DNA of 9,687 bases from Rhizobacter sp. (GCA_025351675.1 JANXVK010000276.1:1-9687), one strand, 5' to 3'. Numbered from the stretch's first letter, positions 1 through 6,856 are shown. The notes: generated by a model from the sequence alone, not told the origin. A program made the numbers and translations.

Positions 1-12
1 AATGCGGGCCGC

Positions 13-888
13 ATGATGATGACGACTGCCCCTGCCCTCTCCCCGTCCCCGTCGCTGTCCCCGTCGCTGTCGCTGTCGCTGTCGCTGTCGCACATCGCGT
101 TCTACCGCTTCGTGCGGCTGACCGAGCCCGAGCGCATCGCAGAAGTCTTGCGCGAGCTGACGCGCGACCTGCTCGGCGCGGTGCTGGTCGCGCACGAAGG
201 CATCAACGGCATGCTCGCCGGCGATGCCGATGCGCTCGATTTTTTCGAGCGCGCGCTGCGAGAAGACGAACGCTTCGGCGGTGCATTCAACGGCATCGCG
301 TTCAAGCGCAGCGCCTGCCGCACGCCGCCGTTCCAGCGCATCAAGGTGCATGTGCGCGCCGAGGTGCTGCCGCTCGGCGTCGACGGCGTCGATGCGGTCG
401 GTCGGCCCGGCATCCAACTCGACCCGGCGCAGTGGCGCGCGCTGCTCGATGCCGACGACGTGGTCGTGATCGACAACCGCAACGGCTTCGAGTTCCGGCT
501 CGGCCGCTTTCGCGGCGCCATCGACCCGCAGGTCGGCAACTTTCGCGATCTGCCGGCGTTCGTCGCGGCCAACGTGGCCGGCTGGAAGGCGCGCGGGCAG
601 CGGATCGCGATGTACTGCACCGGCGGTATCCGCTGCGAGAAGACCGCCGCGTGGATGCACGACGCGTTCGACCTCGATGTGCACCAGCTCGAAGGCGGCA
701 TCCTGCGCTACCTCGCCGACACACCCGATGCGCAGTTCGACTGGCAAGGCGAGTGTTTCGTATTCGACAACCGGATCGCGCTCGATGCGCAGCTGAACGA
801 GACCGGGACCACCGCCGCCGAGGTCTACGCAGGCGATGCCGACGAAGCTTGGCGCCTGCAGCGCGCACAGCGGCTCGCGGGCGCGTGA
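13..888 (+). CDS. trhO: TrhO-type rhodanese protein, tRNA uridine-34 hydroxylase
   Basis: This 291-residue protein matches the TrhO/YceA (UPF0176) family, cytosolic enzymes that hydroxylate U34 of certain tRNAs to 5-hydroxyuridine using O2. CmoA/CmoB-type enzymes can then extend that modification. Residues about 27-125 (starting HIAFYRFVRL, with the GINGML and FKRS segments) are the N-terminal family domain. Residues about 140-240 are the rhodanese domain, with VVIDNRN near 150 and the active loop CTGGIRCEK. Cys202 is the expected catalytic cysteine and Cys208 is also present. The protein is shorter than the E. coli member (about 350 aa) because the C-terminal tail is reduced. Three ATG codons stand in a row at 13, 16 and 19. 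The frame stays open to the window edge with no visible ribosome binding site, so the true start could lie upstream. Residues 10-26 are a Ser-Pro/Ser-Leu low-complexity tract not expected in the family. The family call is firm; the start is not. Confidence 0.9.
   Translation: MMMTTAPALSPSPSLSPSLSLSLSLSHIAFYRFVRLTEPERIAEVLRELTRDLLGAVLVAHEGINGMLAGDADALDFFERALREDERFGGAFNGIAFKRSACRTPPFQRIKVHVRAEVLPLGVDGVDAVGRPGIQLDPAQWRALLDADDVVVIDNRNGFEFRLGRFRGAIDPQVGNFRDLPAFVAANVAGWKARGQRIAMYCTGGIRCEKTAAWMHDAFDLDVHQLEGGILRYLADTPDAQFDWQGECFVFDNRIALDAQLNETGTTAAEVYAGDADEAWRLQRAQRLAGA
40..90 (+). repeat. Hexanucleotide tandem repeat encoding Ser-Pro/Ser-Leu
   Basis: There are eight consecutive hexamers plus a half unit. 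In order they are TCCCCG twice, TCGCTG, TCCCCG, then TCGCTG four times, then TCG. They lie in frame in the trhO gene and encode residues 10-26. Because the unit is six bases, a gain or loss of copies would change protein length without shifting the frame. The repeat sits between the ATG cluster and the first conserved residue of the enzyme (His27). Confidence 0.9.
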
Positions 889-931
889 ACCGCCGGACTT
901 ATCCCAACGCGAACACCGCAATGCGAAGCAT

Positions 932-936
932 GGAGG
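932..936 (+). promoter_or_regulatory. Ribosome binding site fixing a GTG start
   Basis: GGAGG lies seven bases before the GTG at 944. It is the strongest Shine-Dalgarno sequence near the pseudouridine synthase gene. It decides in favour of GTG 944 over the in-frame ATG at 836, which lies inside trhO and would add 36 residues with no family resemblance. Confidence 0.75.
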
Positions 937-943
937 TCGCTTG

Positions 944-1876
944 GTGAGACCGCGTCGCGCCCCGCCCTTGTCGACGCGTGATGGTGTCGGGCCGAGTTGC
1001 GTGGCGCTGCCCGAGGGCGCGTGGCCGACGATCGCGGCCTTTCTCGTGCAGCGTTTCCCGGCGATCGCAGCAAAGGTCTGGGCCGAGCGCATCGTGGGCG
1101 GCGAGGTCATCGACGAGTACGGCGTCGCGATCACACCGGCACGACCGCACCAACCGCACCTGCGCGTCTACTACTACCGTTCACTCGTCGACGAAGTGCG
1201 CGTGCCGTTCGACGAGGTCGTGCTGTTTCAGGACGCGCACATTGTCGTCGCCGACAAGCCGCACTTCCTGCCGGTCACGCCGTCGGGCGATCACCTGCAC
1301 GAGACGCTGCTGGTGCGCCTGAAACGCAAGCTTGGCATCGATACGCTCGCGCCGGTGCACCGCATCGACCGCGAGACCGCCGGGCTGGTGCTGTTCTCGA
1401 TCGATCCGGCGACGCGCGGCGCCTATCAGCGCGTGTTCGCGGATCGCGCGGTCGCGAAGGCGTACGAATGCGTGGCGGCGTGGCGCGCCGAGCTCGCGTT
1501 GCCGCTGCGTCGTCGCAGCCGGCTGGTCGACGACCCTAGCCACTTCATGCGCATGTGCGAGGTTCCGGGCGAGCCGAATGCACACACCGATGTCCGGTTG
1601 ATCGAACAGCACGGGGACATGGCGCGTTACCGGCTCGCACCGCTGACCGGCAAGCGCCACCAACTTCGCGTGCATTGCGCCGCGCTCGGCATTCCGATCG
1701 CCGGTGATCGAATCTACCCCGAACTGCTGCCGGCGAACACCGACGATCACGACCGCCCGCTGCAATTGCTGGCGCGCTCACTCGCGTTCGTCGACCCGGT
1801 CACCGGCGCGCCACGCCGCTTCGAAACCGCCTTGCGGCTGCGGCCGATCAACGATCACCTGAGCGATCACCAGTAG
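944..1876 (+). CDS. RluA-family RNA pseudouridine synthase
   Basis: This 310-residue enzyme isomerises uridine to pseudouridine in structured RNA. The family includes RluA, RluC/D and TruC; which rRNA or tRNA site this one uses cannot be told from the sequence. Residues about 25-60 (FLVQRFPAIAAKVWAERIV, then GGEVIDEYG) look like an S4-type RNA-binding segment. The catalytic core follows, with VVADKPHFLPVTPSG near 102-116 and the signature HRIDRETAGLVLF starting at His139. Asp142 is the catalytic aspartate. The C-terminal TGKRHQLRVH motif and a GDRIYP segment are intact. The length is normal for this single-protein group. The gene starts 55 bases after trhO on the same strand, so the two RNA-modification genes may be co-transcribed. 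Its last 10 bases overlap the end of the convergent PRC-barrel gene. Confidence 0.92.
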   Translation: MRPRRAPPLSTRDGVGPSCVALPEGAWPTIAAFLVQRFPAIAAKVWAERIVGGEVIDEYGVAITPARPHQPHLRVYYYRSLVDEVRVPFDEVVLFQDAHIVVADKPHFLPVTPSGDHLHETLLVRLKRKLGIDTLAPVHRIDRETAGLVLFSIDPATRGAYQRVFADRAVAKAYECVAAWRAELALPLRRRSRLVDDPSHFMRMCEVPGEPNAHTDVRLIEQHGDMARYRLAPLTGKRHQLRVHCAALGIPIAGDRIYPELLPANTDDHDRPLQLLARSLAFVDPVTGAPRRFETALRLRPINDHLSDHQ

Positions 1877-2655
1877 CCGGTGCGGTCGTAATGCTTGTAG
1901 ATCTCGACCTCCTGGTCGCGATCCGGCGGCAGCGACGCATCCCACTCCGGCGCGTTCTGGATCGCGTTGCGCGTCATGTTGATCGCCACCAACTTGTCGG
2001 CCCAGCTCACTTCCTGAATCCACTGCGGCGCGACCAGCACCTGGTGGCCCATCCACCAGTTGCTGGTGTCGACGACAAGGTAGCGGATCTGCCAGCTCTG
2101 TTCGTCGACGATGAAGCCCTGCACATGGCCGATCTCGCCGTCCTGCGCCTTGATGTGGTACCCCGTGGTTGACTTGCACGCGCGCAGATGCGGGTCATCG
2201 TTGCGGTGCTGCGCCGCGACGTCGGCGGCGATCGCGCGATCGGCCTCGAGCACGCCCGCGCTCGACGGCGCGAGGCCGGCCTCGGGGATCATCATCCCCG
2301 GCACGCCGCCGGCGCCCCAGATGCCGATGCTGTCCCAGTAAACCGGATAGCCGTAGTAGCCCAGGTAGTCGGCCTCGTGCTGGCGTGAAACCGGTTTGTC
2401 GGTGTCGATGTCGGGGCTGTTGCTGACCTGCTCGCGCGTGATCGACACCGGCACGACCTTCTCGTCGTGATTCGGCACGCCAAGCGAAACGGGCGAGATC
2501 AGCACTTGCCGGCTGTTCAGCCACGTGCCGGTCTCGACGACCAGGTAGCGCACGACCCAGCGGTCATCGTCGAAGTAAAAATCCTTCACGGTGCCAACAT
2601 CGCCGTCGGTCGCGCGCAGCGCGTAGCCCTGAAAATCTTTGAGGTTTCGCAACAT
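1867..2655 (-). CDS. Protein with two PRC-barrel domains
   Basis: This 262-residue protein has a duplicated PRC-barrel, the fold first known from the H subunit of the photosynthetic reaction centre and also found in RimM. The first copy covers residues about 5-80 (LKDFQGYALRATDGDVGTVK, then WVVRYLVVETGTWL and RQVLISP). The second covers about 155-235 (GYHIKAQDGEIGHVQGFIVD, then IRYLVVDTSNW and HQVLVAP). The two share the order 'DG(D/E)(V/I)G, strand, RYLVV(E/D)T, QVL(I/V)(S/A)P'. The linker at about 95-125 is rich in Tyr, Gly and Trp (YLGYYGYPVYWDSIGIWGAG). I see no signal peptide or membrane segment. The ATG at 2655 has GAAGGA nine bases upstream. Two-PRC proteins of this form are common in Proteobacteria, often annotated as stress-related, but no reaction is established and none is claimed here. 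It is last in the minus-strand series, 117 bases after kgtP. Confidence 0.88.
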   Translation of the reverse strand: MLRNLKDFQGYALRATDGDVGTVKDFYFDDDRWVVRYLVVETGTWLNSRQVLISPVSLGVPNHDEKVVPVSITREQVSNSPDIDTDKPVSRQHEADYLGYYGYPVYWDSIGIWGAGGVPGMMIPEAGLAPSSAGVLEADRAIAADVAAQHRNDDPHLRACKSTTGYHIKAQDGEIGHVQGFIVDEQSWQIRYLVVDTSNWWMGHQVLVAPQWIQEVSWADKLVAINMTRNAIQNAPEWDASLPPDRDQEVEIYKHYDRTGYW

Positions 2656-2738
2656 GGCTGTCTATCCTTCAGGTGCTTGGAAAGAGCAGTCTCGTCACCC
2701 CCGAAGCGGGCGTCTGTCAGCAGTACGCGGTGCGCTTG

Positions 2739-2754
2739 GTAGGAGCGGACCTAC
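2739..2754. repeat. Short REP-like palindrome between kgtP and the PRC gene
   Basis: GTAGG and CCTAC flank a six-base loop (AGCGGA). The string GTAGGAGCGGACCTACG resembles the head of the GTAGGAGCGG-type REP palindromes that occur between genes in several gamma- and betaproteobacteria. Only this one copy is in the window, so repetition cannot be shown here. The stem lies 18 bases after the kgtP stop codon and has no T-run beside it, so it is a poor intrinsic terminator. It could instead stabilise the 3' end of the transcript. Confidence 0.4.
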
Positions 2755-2772
2755 GCCCCCGCACTTGTGACT

Positions 2773-4095
2773 TCAGTGGTCGTTGTGCAGATAGCTGGCG
2801 TGTCTCGGCAGGCGCAGGCTGACGAGAAAGGCAACGACCATCATCGCGCTCACGTACCAGTAGAACGCCGGTTCGTGGCCGACACCCTTCAGGTACAGCG
2901 CCACGTACTCGGCCGAGCCGCCGAAGATCGCGTTGCCCACCGCATAGGCCAAGCCGACGCCGAGCGCGCGAATCTCGGGCGGGAACATCTCGGCCTTCAC
3001 GATGCCGCTGATCGAGGTGTAGAAGCTGACGATCGCGAGCGCCAGCGTGATCAGAACGAAGGCGATGCCCGGGCTCGTGACACCCTGCAGCGTGGTCAGG
3101 ATCGGCACCGTGCACAGCGCGCCGAGCACGCCGAAGATCAGCATGTTGTTGCGCCGGCCGATGCGGTCGGAGAGCGCGCCGAACAGCGGCTGCATGCACA
3201 TGTAGAGAAACAGGCAGCCGGTCATGATGTTGCTGGCCGTCTTGATCGACATGTGGGCCGAGTTCACGAGGTACTTCTGCATGTAGGTCGTGAAGGTGTA
3301 GAAGATCAGCGAGCCGCCGGCCGTGTAGCCCAGCACCGTGAAGAACGCGGCCTTGTGGTTCTTGAACAGCTCGGCCATCGTGCCGGCGCCCTTGCTGGCG
3401 CGCGACGCGGCCGTCGTCGTCTCGTGCAAGGTGCGGCGCAGCAGCAGCGCGACCACCGCCGTGATCGCGCCGATCACGAACGGGATGCGCCAGCCCCAGG
3501 CCTTCAGCTCGGCTTCATCCAGCAATTGCTGCAGGATCACGACCACCAGCACCGCGAGCAATTGCCCGCCGATCAAGGTGACGTACTGAAACGACGAGAA
3601 GAAGCCGCGCTGGCCTTTCAACGCGACCTCGCTCATGTAGGTGGCGGTCGTGCCGTATTCGCCTCCGACCGAGAGGCCCTGAAACAGCCGCGCCAGCAGC
3701 AGCAACGCAGGCGCCCAAGCGCCGATGGTCGCGTAGGTCGGCAGGCAGGCGATCAGCAGCGAGCCGGCGCACATCATCACGACCGAGATCACCATCGAGG
3801 TCTTGCGGCCGCTGCGATCGGCGACGCGGCCGAACAACCAGCCGCCGATCGGGCGCATCAGAAAGCCCGCGGCGAACACGCCGGCGGTGTTCAGCAACTG
3901 CGCGGTCGGGTCCGACTTCGGAAAAAACGCAGGCGCGAAGTAGATCGCGCAAAAGGCGTAGACGTAGAAATCGAACCACTCGACGAGGTTGCCGCTGGAT
4001 GCGGCGACGATCGCGAAGATGCGTTTGCGCTTCTCTTCGAAGGTGTAGACGCCGGCCACGCCCGACGGTGGGTTGACGGCCGCGGTGCTCGACAT
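2773..4095 (-). CDS. kgtP: 2-Oxoglutarate permease, MHS family of MFS transporters
   Basis: This 440-residue inner-membrane protein closely follows E. coli KgtP, a proton symporter for 2-oxoglutarate, through its whole length. Shared segments include [12 protein letters not shown] (residues 35-46), the loop 2-3 motif [10 protein letters not shown] (89-98), [27 protein letters not shown] and [14 protein letters not shown]. In the C-terminal half come SFYTSISGI(V)KAEMFP and [24 protein letters not shown]. Hydrophobic segments fit the usual twelve membrane helices. The start is ATG 4095, with AAGGAA eight bases upstream (4104-4109) and a family-like N terminus. The frame runs open to 4221, but those 42 extra residues have no family character. 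The related MHS transporters for citrate, proline/betaine or shikimate fit less well. The EF-G paralogue lies 122 bases upstream on the same strand, and that gap holds a possible promoter and dyad. Confidence 0.93.
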   Translation of the reverse strand: MSSTAAVNPPSGVAGVYTFEEKRKRIFAIVAASSGNLVEWFDFYVYAFCAIYFAPAFFPKSDPTAQLLNTAGVFAAGFLMRPIGGWLFGRVADRSGRKTSMVISVVMMCAGSLLIACLPTYATIGAWAPALLLLARLFQGLSVGGEYGTTATYMSEVALKGQRGFFSSFQYVTLIGGQLLAVLVVVILQQLLDEAELKAWGWRIPFVIGAITAVVALLLRRTLHETTTAASRASKGAGTMAELFKNHKAAFFTVLGYTAGGSLIFYTFTTYMQKYLVNSAHMSIKTASNIMTGCLFLYMCMQPLFGALSDRIGRRNNMLIFGVLGALCTVPILTTLQGVTSPGIAFVLITLALAIVSFYTSISGIVKAEMFPPEIRALGVGLAYAVGNAIFGGSAEYVALYLKGVGHEPAFYWYVSAMMVVAFLVSLRLPRHASYLHNDH

Positions 4096-4103
4096 GCGCT
4101 GGG

Positions 4104-4109
4104 TTCCTT
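4104..4109 (-). promoter_or_regulatory. Ribosome binding site deciding the kgtP start
   Basis: Read on the minus strand this is AAGGAA, eight bases before the ATG at 4095. It supports the 440-residue form of KgtP over the longer open frame that begins at 4221. Confidence 0.7.
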
Positions 4110-4115
4110 CGGCTC

Positions 4116-4133
4116 TTGTGGGATCGGACACAA
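4116..4133. promoter_or_regulatory. Dyad TTGTG-N8-CACAA in the kgtP leader, possible operator
   Basis: A perfect 5-bp inverted repeat with an eight-base centre lies 20 bases before the kgtP start. It abuts the weak -10 candidate at 4134-4139, so it would cover the transcription start. Such dyads fit GntR- or LysR-type regulator sites, but no regulator gene is in the window and the match is short. It could also form a weak RNA hairpin. Confidence 0.3.
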
Positions 4134-4163
4134 AGTATCGCCCCGTGAAGCCGCGCTTGCCAG
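4134..4163 (-). promoter_or_regulatory. Weak sigma70-like promoter candidate for kgtP
   Basis: On the minus strand, CTGGCA (4163-4158) and GATACT (4139-4134) are separated by 18 bases, each matching four of six consensus bases. The site lies in the 122-base gap between the EF-G gene and kgtP, where a separate promoter would be expected because the functions differ. Matches this weak also arise by chance. Confidence 0.22.
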
Positions 4164-4217
4164 CACGGAAACAAAAACTGCTGAAGATGCTCGCGCACCC
4201 CCTGCGGTTTGGTCTTT

Positions 4218-6287
4218 TCACGCGGCCAGCAAGTCCGCCGTCACGCTGCTCGGCGCGACCGCGTAGTGATCGAACTGCATCGAGTACTGCGCGCGGCCGG
4301 ACGAGATCGTGCGCAGGTGGCCGATGTAGCCGAACATCTCCTTCAGCGGCACGTTCGCATCAACCGCCACGGCGTTGCCACGCGGCGGCTGGCCGCGCAC
4401 CGAGCCGCGGCGACGATGCAGGTCGCCGATCACGTCGCCGAGGTAATCGACCGGCGTGATCACTTCGACCGCCATCACCGGCTCCAGCACCTGCGCGCCG
4501 GCGTGTGCCGCCGCCTCGCGGAAGGCCGCGACCGCGGCGAGCTCGAACGCGAGCGTCGATGAATCGCGCTCGTGGAACGCGCCGTCGAGCAAGGTCGCCT
4601 CGAAATCGACGAGCGCAAAGCCCGCGACCACGCCCGCCTCGGCCGCGCGCCGCACGCCGGCCTCGACCGCCGGCACGTACTCGCGCGGGATCGCTCCGCC
4701 CACGCTCGCGTTCGCGAAACGCACGCCTTCGCCGCGCGTCAGCGGCGCGATGCGCAAGCTGACCTGCGCGAACTGCCCCGGCCCGCCGCTCTGCTTCTTG
4801 TGCAGGTGCGTGACCTCGGCCACTTTCGTGATCGTCTCGCGGTACGCCACCTGCGGCCGGCCGACGCCGACGTTCACGTGATGCTTCGCACGCAGCTTCT
4901 CGACCGTCACTTCGAGCTGCAGCTCGCCCATGCCCGACAGAATCGTCTGGCCCGACTCGGCGTCTTGCCGCACGCGCAGGCTCGGGTCTTCCTTCACGAG
5001 CGCGTGCAGCGCCTTGCCGAGCAACTGCTGGTCGGCCTGCGTCTTCGGCTCGATCGCGACATCGATGACCGGCTCGGGAATCGTGATCTGCTCAAGCACC
5101 AGCGGGTGCGCACGATCGGCCGCGCCGTTGGCGGTCAGCGTCTGACCCGTCAGCGTGTCCTTCAGGCCGACGATGGCCGCGATGTCGCCGGCCTCGAGCA
5201 GCGCGCGCTCTTCGTGCTTGTCGGCATGCACCTCGTACAGGCGCGAGACGCGTTCGGTCTTGCCGGTGCTGGTGTTCAGCACCGTGTCGCCCGCGCGCAG
5301 GCGGCCGCGGTACACGCGCACGAAGGTCATCGTGCCGTGGTCGTCGGTCACGACCTTGAACGCGAGCGCAGCCAGCGAGCCGTCCGGGTCAGCTTCGGGT
5401 TGGGTGGCGTCGCCCTTCTCTTTTGAGGCTTCTTGCCACGTCACTTCACCGGGCGCGGGCAGGTACGCGACCACCGCGTCGAGCAAAGGCTCGATGCCGC
5501 GGTTCTTGAACGCGGCGCCGGCGAGCACGGGCACGAACGCGCCCGCCAAGGTGCCTTGCCGGATGCCCGCACGCAGCGCATCGGCCGAAGGCTCGTCGTC
5601 GTTCAGCCAGGCCTGAAGCAGCGCATCGTCCGGTTCGACAACCGCCTCGACCAGACGCGCGCGAAACACTGCGGCCTGCTCGCGCAGGTCGACGGGAATC
5701 GCGGCCATCTGCACCGGATCGCCGGCCACGCCGCTCCACAGCAGCGCACGCTGTTCGACCAGATCGACGACGCCGCGGAACGTGTCTTCCGCGCCGATCG
5801 GCAGTTGCAGCACGAGCGGGCGCACGCCGAGGCGCTCCTGCAACATCTGCACGACGCGCAGGTAGTCCGCGCCGACGCGGTCGAGCTTGTTGATAAACGC
5901 AAGCCGCGGCACGTGGTACTTGTCGGCGAGGCGCCAGTTGGTCTCGGTCTGCGGCTCGACGCCGGCGACGCCGTCGAACACGACGACCGCGCCGTCGAGC
6001 ACGCGCAGCGAGCGGTTCACCTCGATGTTGAAGTCGATGTGCCCGGGCGTGTCGATCACGTTGATCTGCGTGCCGTGCCAGAACACGGTCGTCGCGGCGC
6101 TGTTGATCGTGATGCCGCGCGCCCGCTCCTGCGGATCGAAGTTCATCGTCGTGTTGCCGTCGTGAACCTCGCCGACGCGGTGGTTCGCGCCGGTGTAGAA
6201 CAGGATGCGTTCGGTGGTCGTGGTCTTGCCGGCATCGACGTGGGCGATGATGCCGATGTTGCGCAGCTTCTTCGTATTGGTGTTCAT
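4218..6287 (-). CDS. fusA: Elongation factor G paralogue (translational GTPase)
   Basis: This is a full-length 689-residue EF-G, the GTPase that moves tRNA and mRNA through the ribosome and helps recycle ribosomes. The G domain is intact: G1 AHVDAGKT (15-22), RGITI (57-61), DTPGH (79-83, His83 catalytic) and NKLD (133-136, usually NKMD). Domains II-V follow, with GMGELQLEV in [15 protein letters not shown] opening IV and [23 protein letters not shown] in V. Several features differ from the ordinary betaproteobacterial protein. Switch I reads [14 protein letters not shown] instead of MDWMEQEQERGITI. GMGELH has Gln for His. Domains IV/V ([30 protein letters not shown]) resemble alphaproteobacterial EF-G. 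The gene is not beside rpsL, rpsG or tuf, so it is probably a second copy (fusA2 type). Behind ATG 6287 is a modest GAGAGA five bases upstream. The leader may carry an attenuator. Confidence 0.9.
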   Translation of the reverse strand: MNTNTKKLRNIGIIAHVDAGKTTTTERILFYTGANHRVGEVHDGNTTMNFDPQERARGITINSAATTVFWHGTQINVIDTPGHIDFNIEVNRSLRVLDGAVVVFDGVAGVEPQTETNWRLADKYHVPRLAFINKLDRVGADYLRVVQMLQERLGVRPLVLQLPIGAEDTFRGVVDLVEQRALLWSGVAGDPVQMAAIPVDLREQAAVFRARLVEAVVEPDDALLQAWLNDDEPSADALRAGIRQGTLAGAFVPVLAGAAFKNRGIEPLLDAVVAYLPAPGEVTWQEASKEKGDATQPEADPDGSLAALAFKVVTDDHGTMTFVRVYRGRLRAGDTVLNTSTGKTERVSRLYEVHADKHEERALLEAGDIAAIVGLKDTLTGQTLTANGAADRAHPLVLEQITIPEPVIDVAIEPKTQADQQLLGKALHALVKEDPSLRVRQDAESGQTILSGMGELQLEVTVEKLRAKHHVNVGVGRPQVAYRETITKVAEVTHLHKKQSGGPGQFAQVSLRIAPLTRGEGVRFANASVGGAIPREYVPAVEAGVRRAAEAGVVAGFALVDFEATLLDGAFHERDSSTLAFELAAVAAFREAAAHAGAQVLEPVMAVEVITPVDYLGDVIGDLHRRRGSVRGQPPRGNAVAVDANVPLKEMFGYIGHLRTISSGRAQYSMQFDHYAVAPSSVTADLLAA

Positions 6288-6303
6288 GCGAATCTCTCGA
6301 AAA

Positions 6304-6323
6304 CCTGAAGGCGGAGCCTCAGG
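6304..6323 (-). terminator. Terminator-like hairpin 16 bases before the EF-G start
   Basis: On the minus strand CCTGAGGC, loop TCC and GCCTTCAGG form an eight-pair stem with one bulged U. Four T (6303-6300) follow at once, and the EF-G ATG follows 12 bases later. The U-tract is short, so termination would be partial. Its 5' arm overlaps the 3' half of the longer hairpin at 6310-6346, so only one of the two can form. Confidence 0.4.
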
Positions 6324-6346
6324 CGAGATTCGCCGCAGGCTCAGCC
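6310..6346 (-). promoter_or_regulatory. Long leader hairpin upstream of EF-G, possible antiterminator
   Basis: On the minus strand the pairs are GGC/GCC, GAGCCT/AGGCTC and GGCGA/TCGCC, with a 1x1 mismatch, a 2x2 internal loop and an ATC loop: 14 base pairs in all. It is transcribed before the hairpin at 6304-6323 and shares 6310-6323 with it, so folding of one excludes the other. No known riboswitch or protein-binding leader is recognised. Confidence 0.4.
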
Positions 6347-6780
6347 GCTGACTTGCAAACCGGTGATTGCCAGGACGGCGCCAAAGGGCGAGCGCAAGCT
6401 CCCCGCACTTCGGCGGGTCCGAATCGTGGCGATCAGCTTGTCGAAGGTGCGGGCGGTTCGCACGGTGTCGAGATCGGATTTTTCGCGCGGGTTCTCAAGG
6501 CCCGGGCGGGGGCAAAGAGTACCGCGAACGCGCGGGCGCTGCCGATCAGGGGCGCTCGCATCCCGCACGACGCGTTGTAACGAGACGGTTTCAATCGGAG
6601 CGGTGCCAGCGTGACCGCCGCCGACGCGGTGGCGGCACAGGCGGCGCTCGGCGCCGGCCTGACGGTCGATGCGCGTTCCGCCGGCGCCGGGGCGAACCGC
6701 TACAAGCTCCGTTCGACGCGACGCGCCGCGCCGGATGCGATCCGCTTTCGCGTCGATGTGCTCGACGGCAACAACAACGA
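6347..6780. other. Long intergenic stretch between typA and the EF-G gene
   Basis: No recognisable gene is present. Short stems occur at 6402-6417 (CCCGC/GCGGG) and 6447-6463 (GTGCG/CGCAC). A T-run lies at 6479-6483. On the plus strand a GTG at 6611 with GGAG ten bases upstream opens a frame to 6943. Its first 60 or so codons have the high GC3 of real genes, but it runs antisense into the typA end and has no known motif. On the minus strand a frame ends at 6341, inside the EF-G leader hairpin, and it also lacks family features. The EF-G promoter should lie here, but I found no convincing -35/-10 pair. Confidence 0.45.
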
Positions 6781-6796
6781 TGCGGTGATATCCGCA
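6781..6796. repeat. Small stem TGCGG/CCGCA downstream of typA
   Basis: A 5-bp inverted repeat with a six-base loop (TGATAT) is the outermost of four consecutive stem-loops after typA. On its own it would not be significant. It is listed because it continues the hairpin series at 6800-6876. Confidence 0.35.
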
Positions 6797-6799
6797 GTC

Positions 6800-6824
6800 T
6801 TTGCATGCACAGCAAGCATGCAAA
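6800..6824. repeat. Perfect 9-bp inverted repeat TTTGCATGC-N7-GCATGCAAA
   Basis: The two nine-base arms are exact complements around the loop ACAGCAA. The repeat is directly downstream of the typA terminator stem and shares the A/T run at 6822-6824 with it. It is AT-richer than its surroundings. It could be a second RNA stem protecting or ending the typA transcript, or a protein-binding dyad. Nothing here identifies a binding factor. Confidence 0.65.
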
Positions 6825-6842
6825 ACGGCCCCGCAGGGCCGT
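6822..6842 (-). terminator. Intrinsic terminator of typA
   Basis: On the minus strand ACGGCCC, loop TGCG and GGGCCGT form a perfect seven-pair, GC-rich stem followed by TTTT. It starts 21 bases after the typA stop codon. This is the usual position and form of a rho-independent terminator, although the T-run is short. It separates the rbfA-truB-typA transcript from the EF-G gene. Confidence 0.75.
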
Positions 6843-6856
6843 CTTTCAAAGCACGC

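Noticed and set aside
40..90. Hexamer tract as an on/off phase-variation switch or CRISPR
   Set aside because: A six-base unit keeps the frame, so it cannot switch translation by slippage, and it has no spacer structure.
102..701. Minus-strand frame of 199 codons inside trhO
   Set aside because: Ser/Arg-rich shadow of the TrhO gene, without domains.
836..943. N-terminal extension of the pseudouridine synthase to ATG 836
   Set aside because: The extra 36 residues overlap trhO and have no family resemblance; GTG 944 has a strong GGAGG.
4164..4217. Intrinsic terminator after the EF-G gene
   Set aside because: There is a T-run on the minus strand (GCAGTTTTTG), but no stable stem precedes it.
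4096..4221. N-terminal extension of KgtP to ATG 4221
   Set aside because: The 42 added residues are not family-like and the start at 4095 has a good AAGGAA.
2767..4266. Open frame of 499 codons on the plus strand opposite kgtP
   Set aside because: It is Arg/His/Gln/Ala-rich with no motif and mirrors the codon bias of kgtP on the other strand; KgtP is unmistakable.
4572..6308. Two long plus-strand frames (4572-5426, 5433-6308) opposite the EF-G gene
   Set aside because: Their composition is typical of antisense frames (RDLRR/VHAH-like), with no motif; they come from the codon bias of EF-G.
6341..6823. Minus-strand 160-codon frame as a real protein gene
   Set aside because: It is Arg-rich without motifs and its start would lie within the typA terminator region. 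Only its stop position is of interest.
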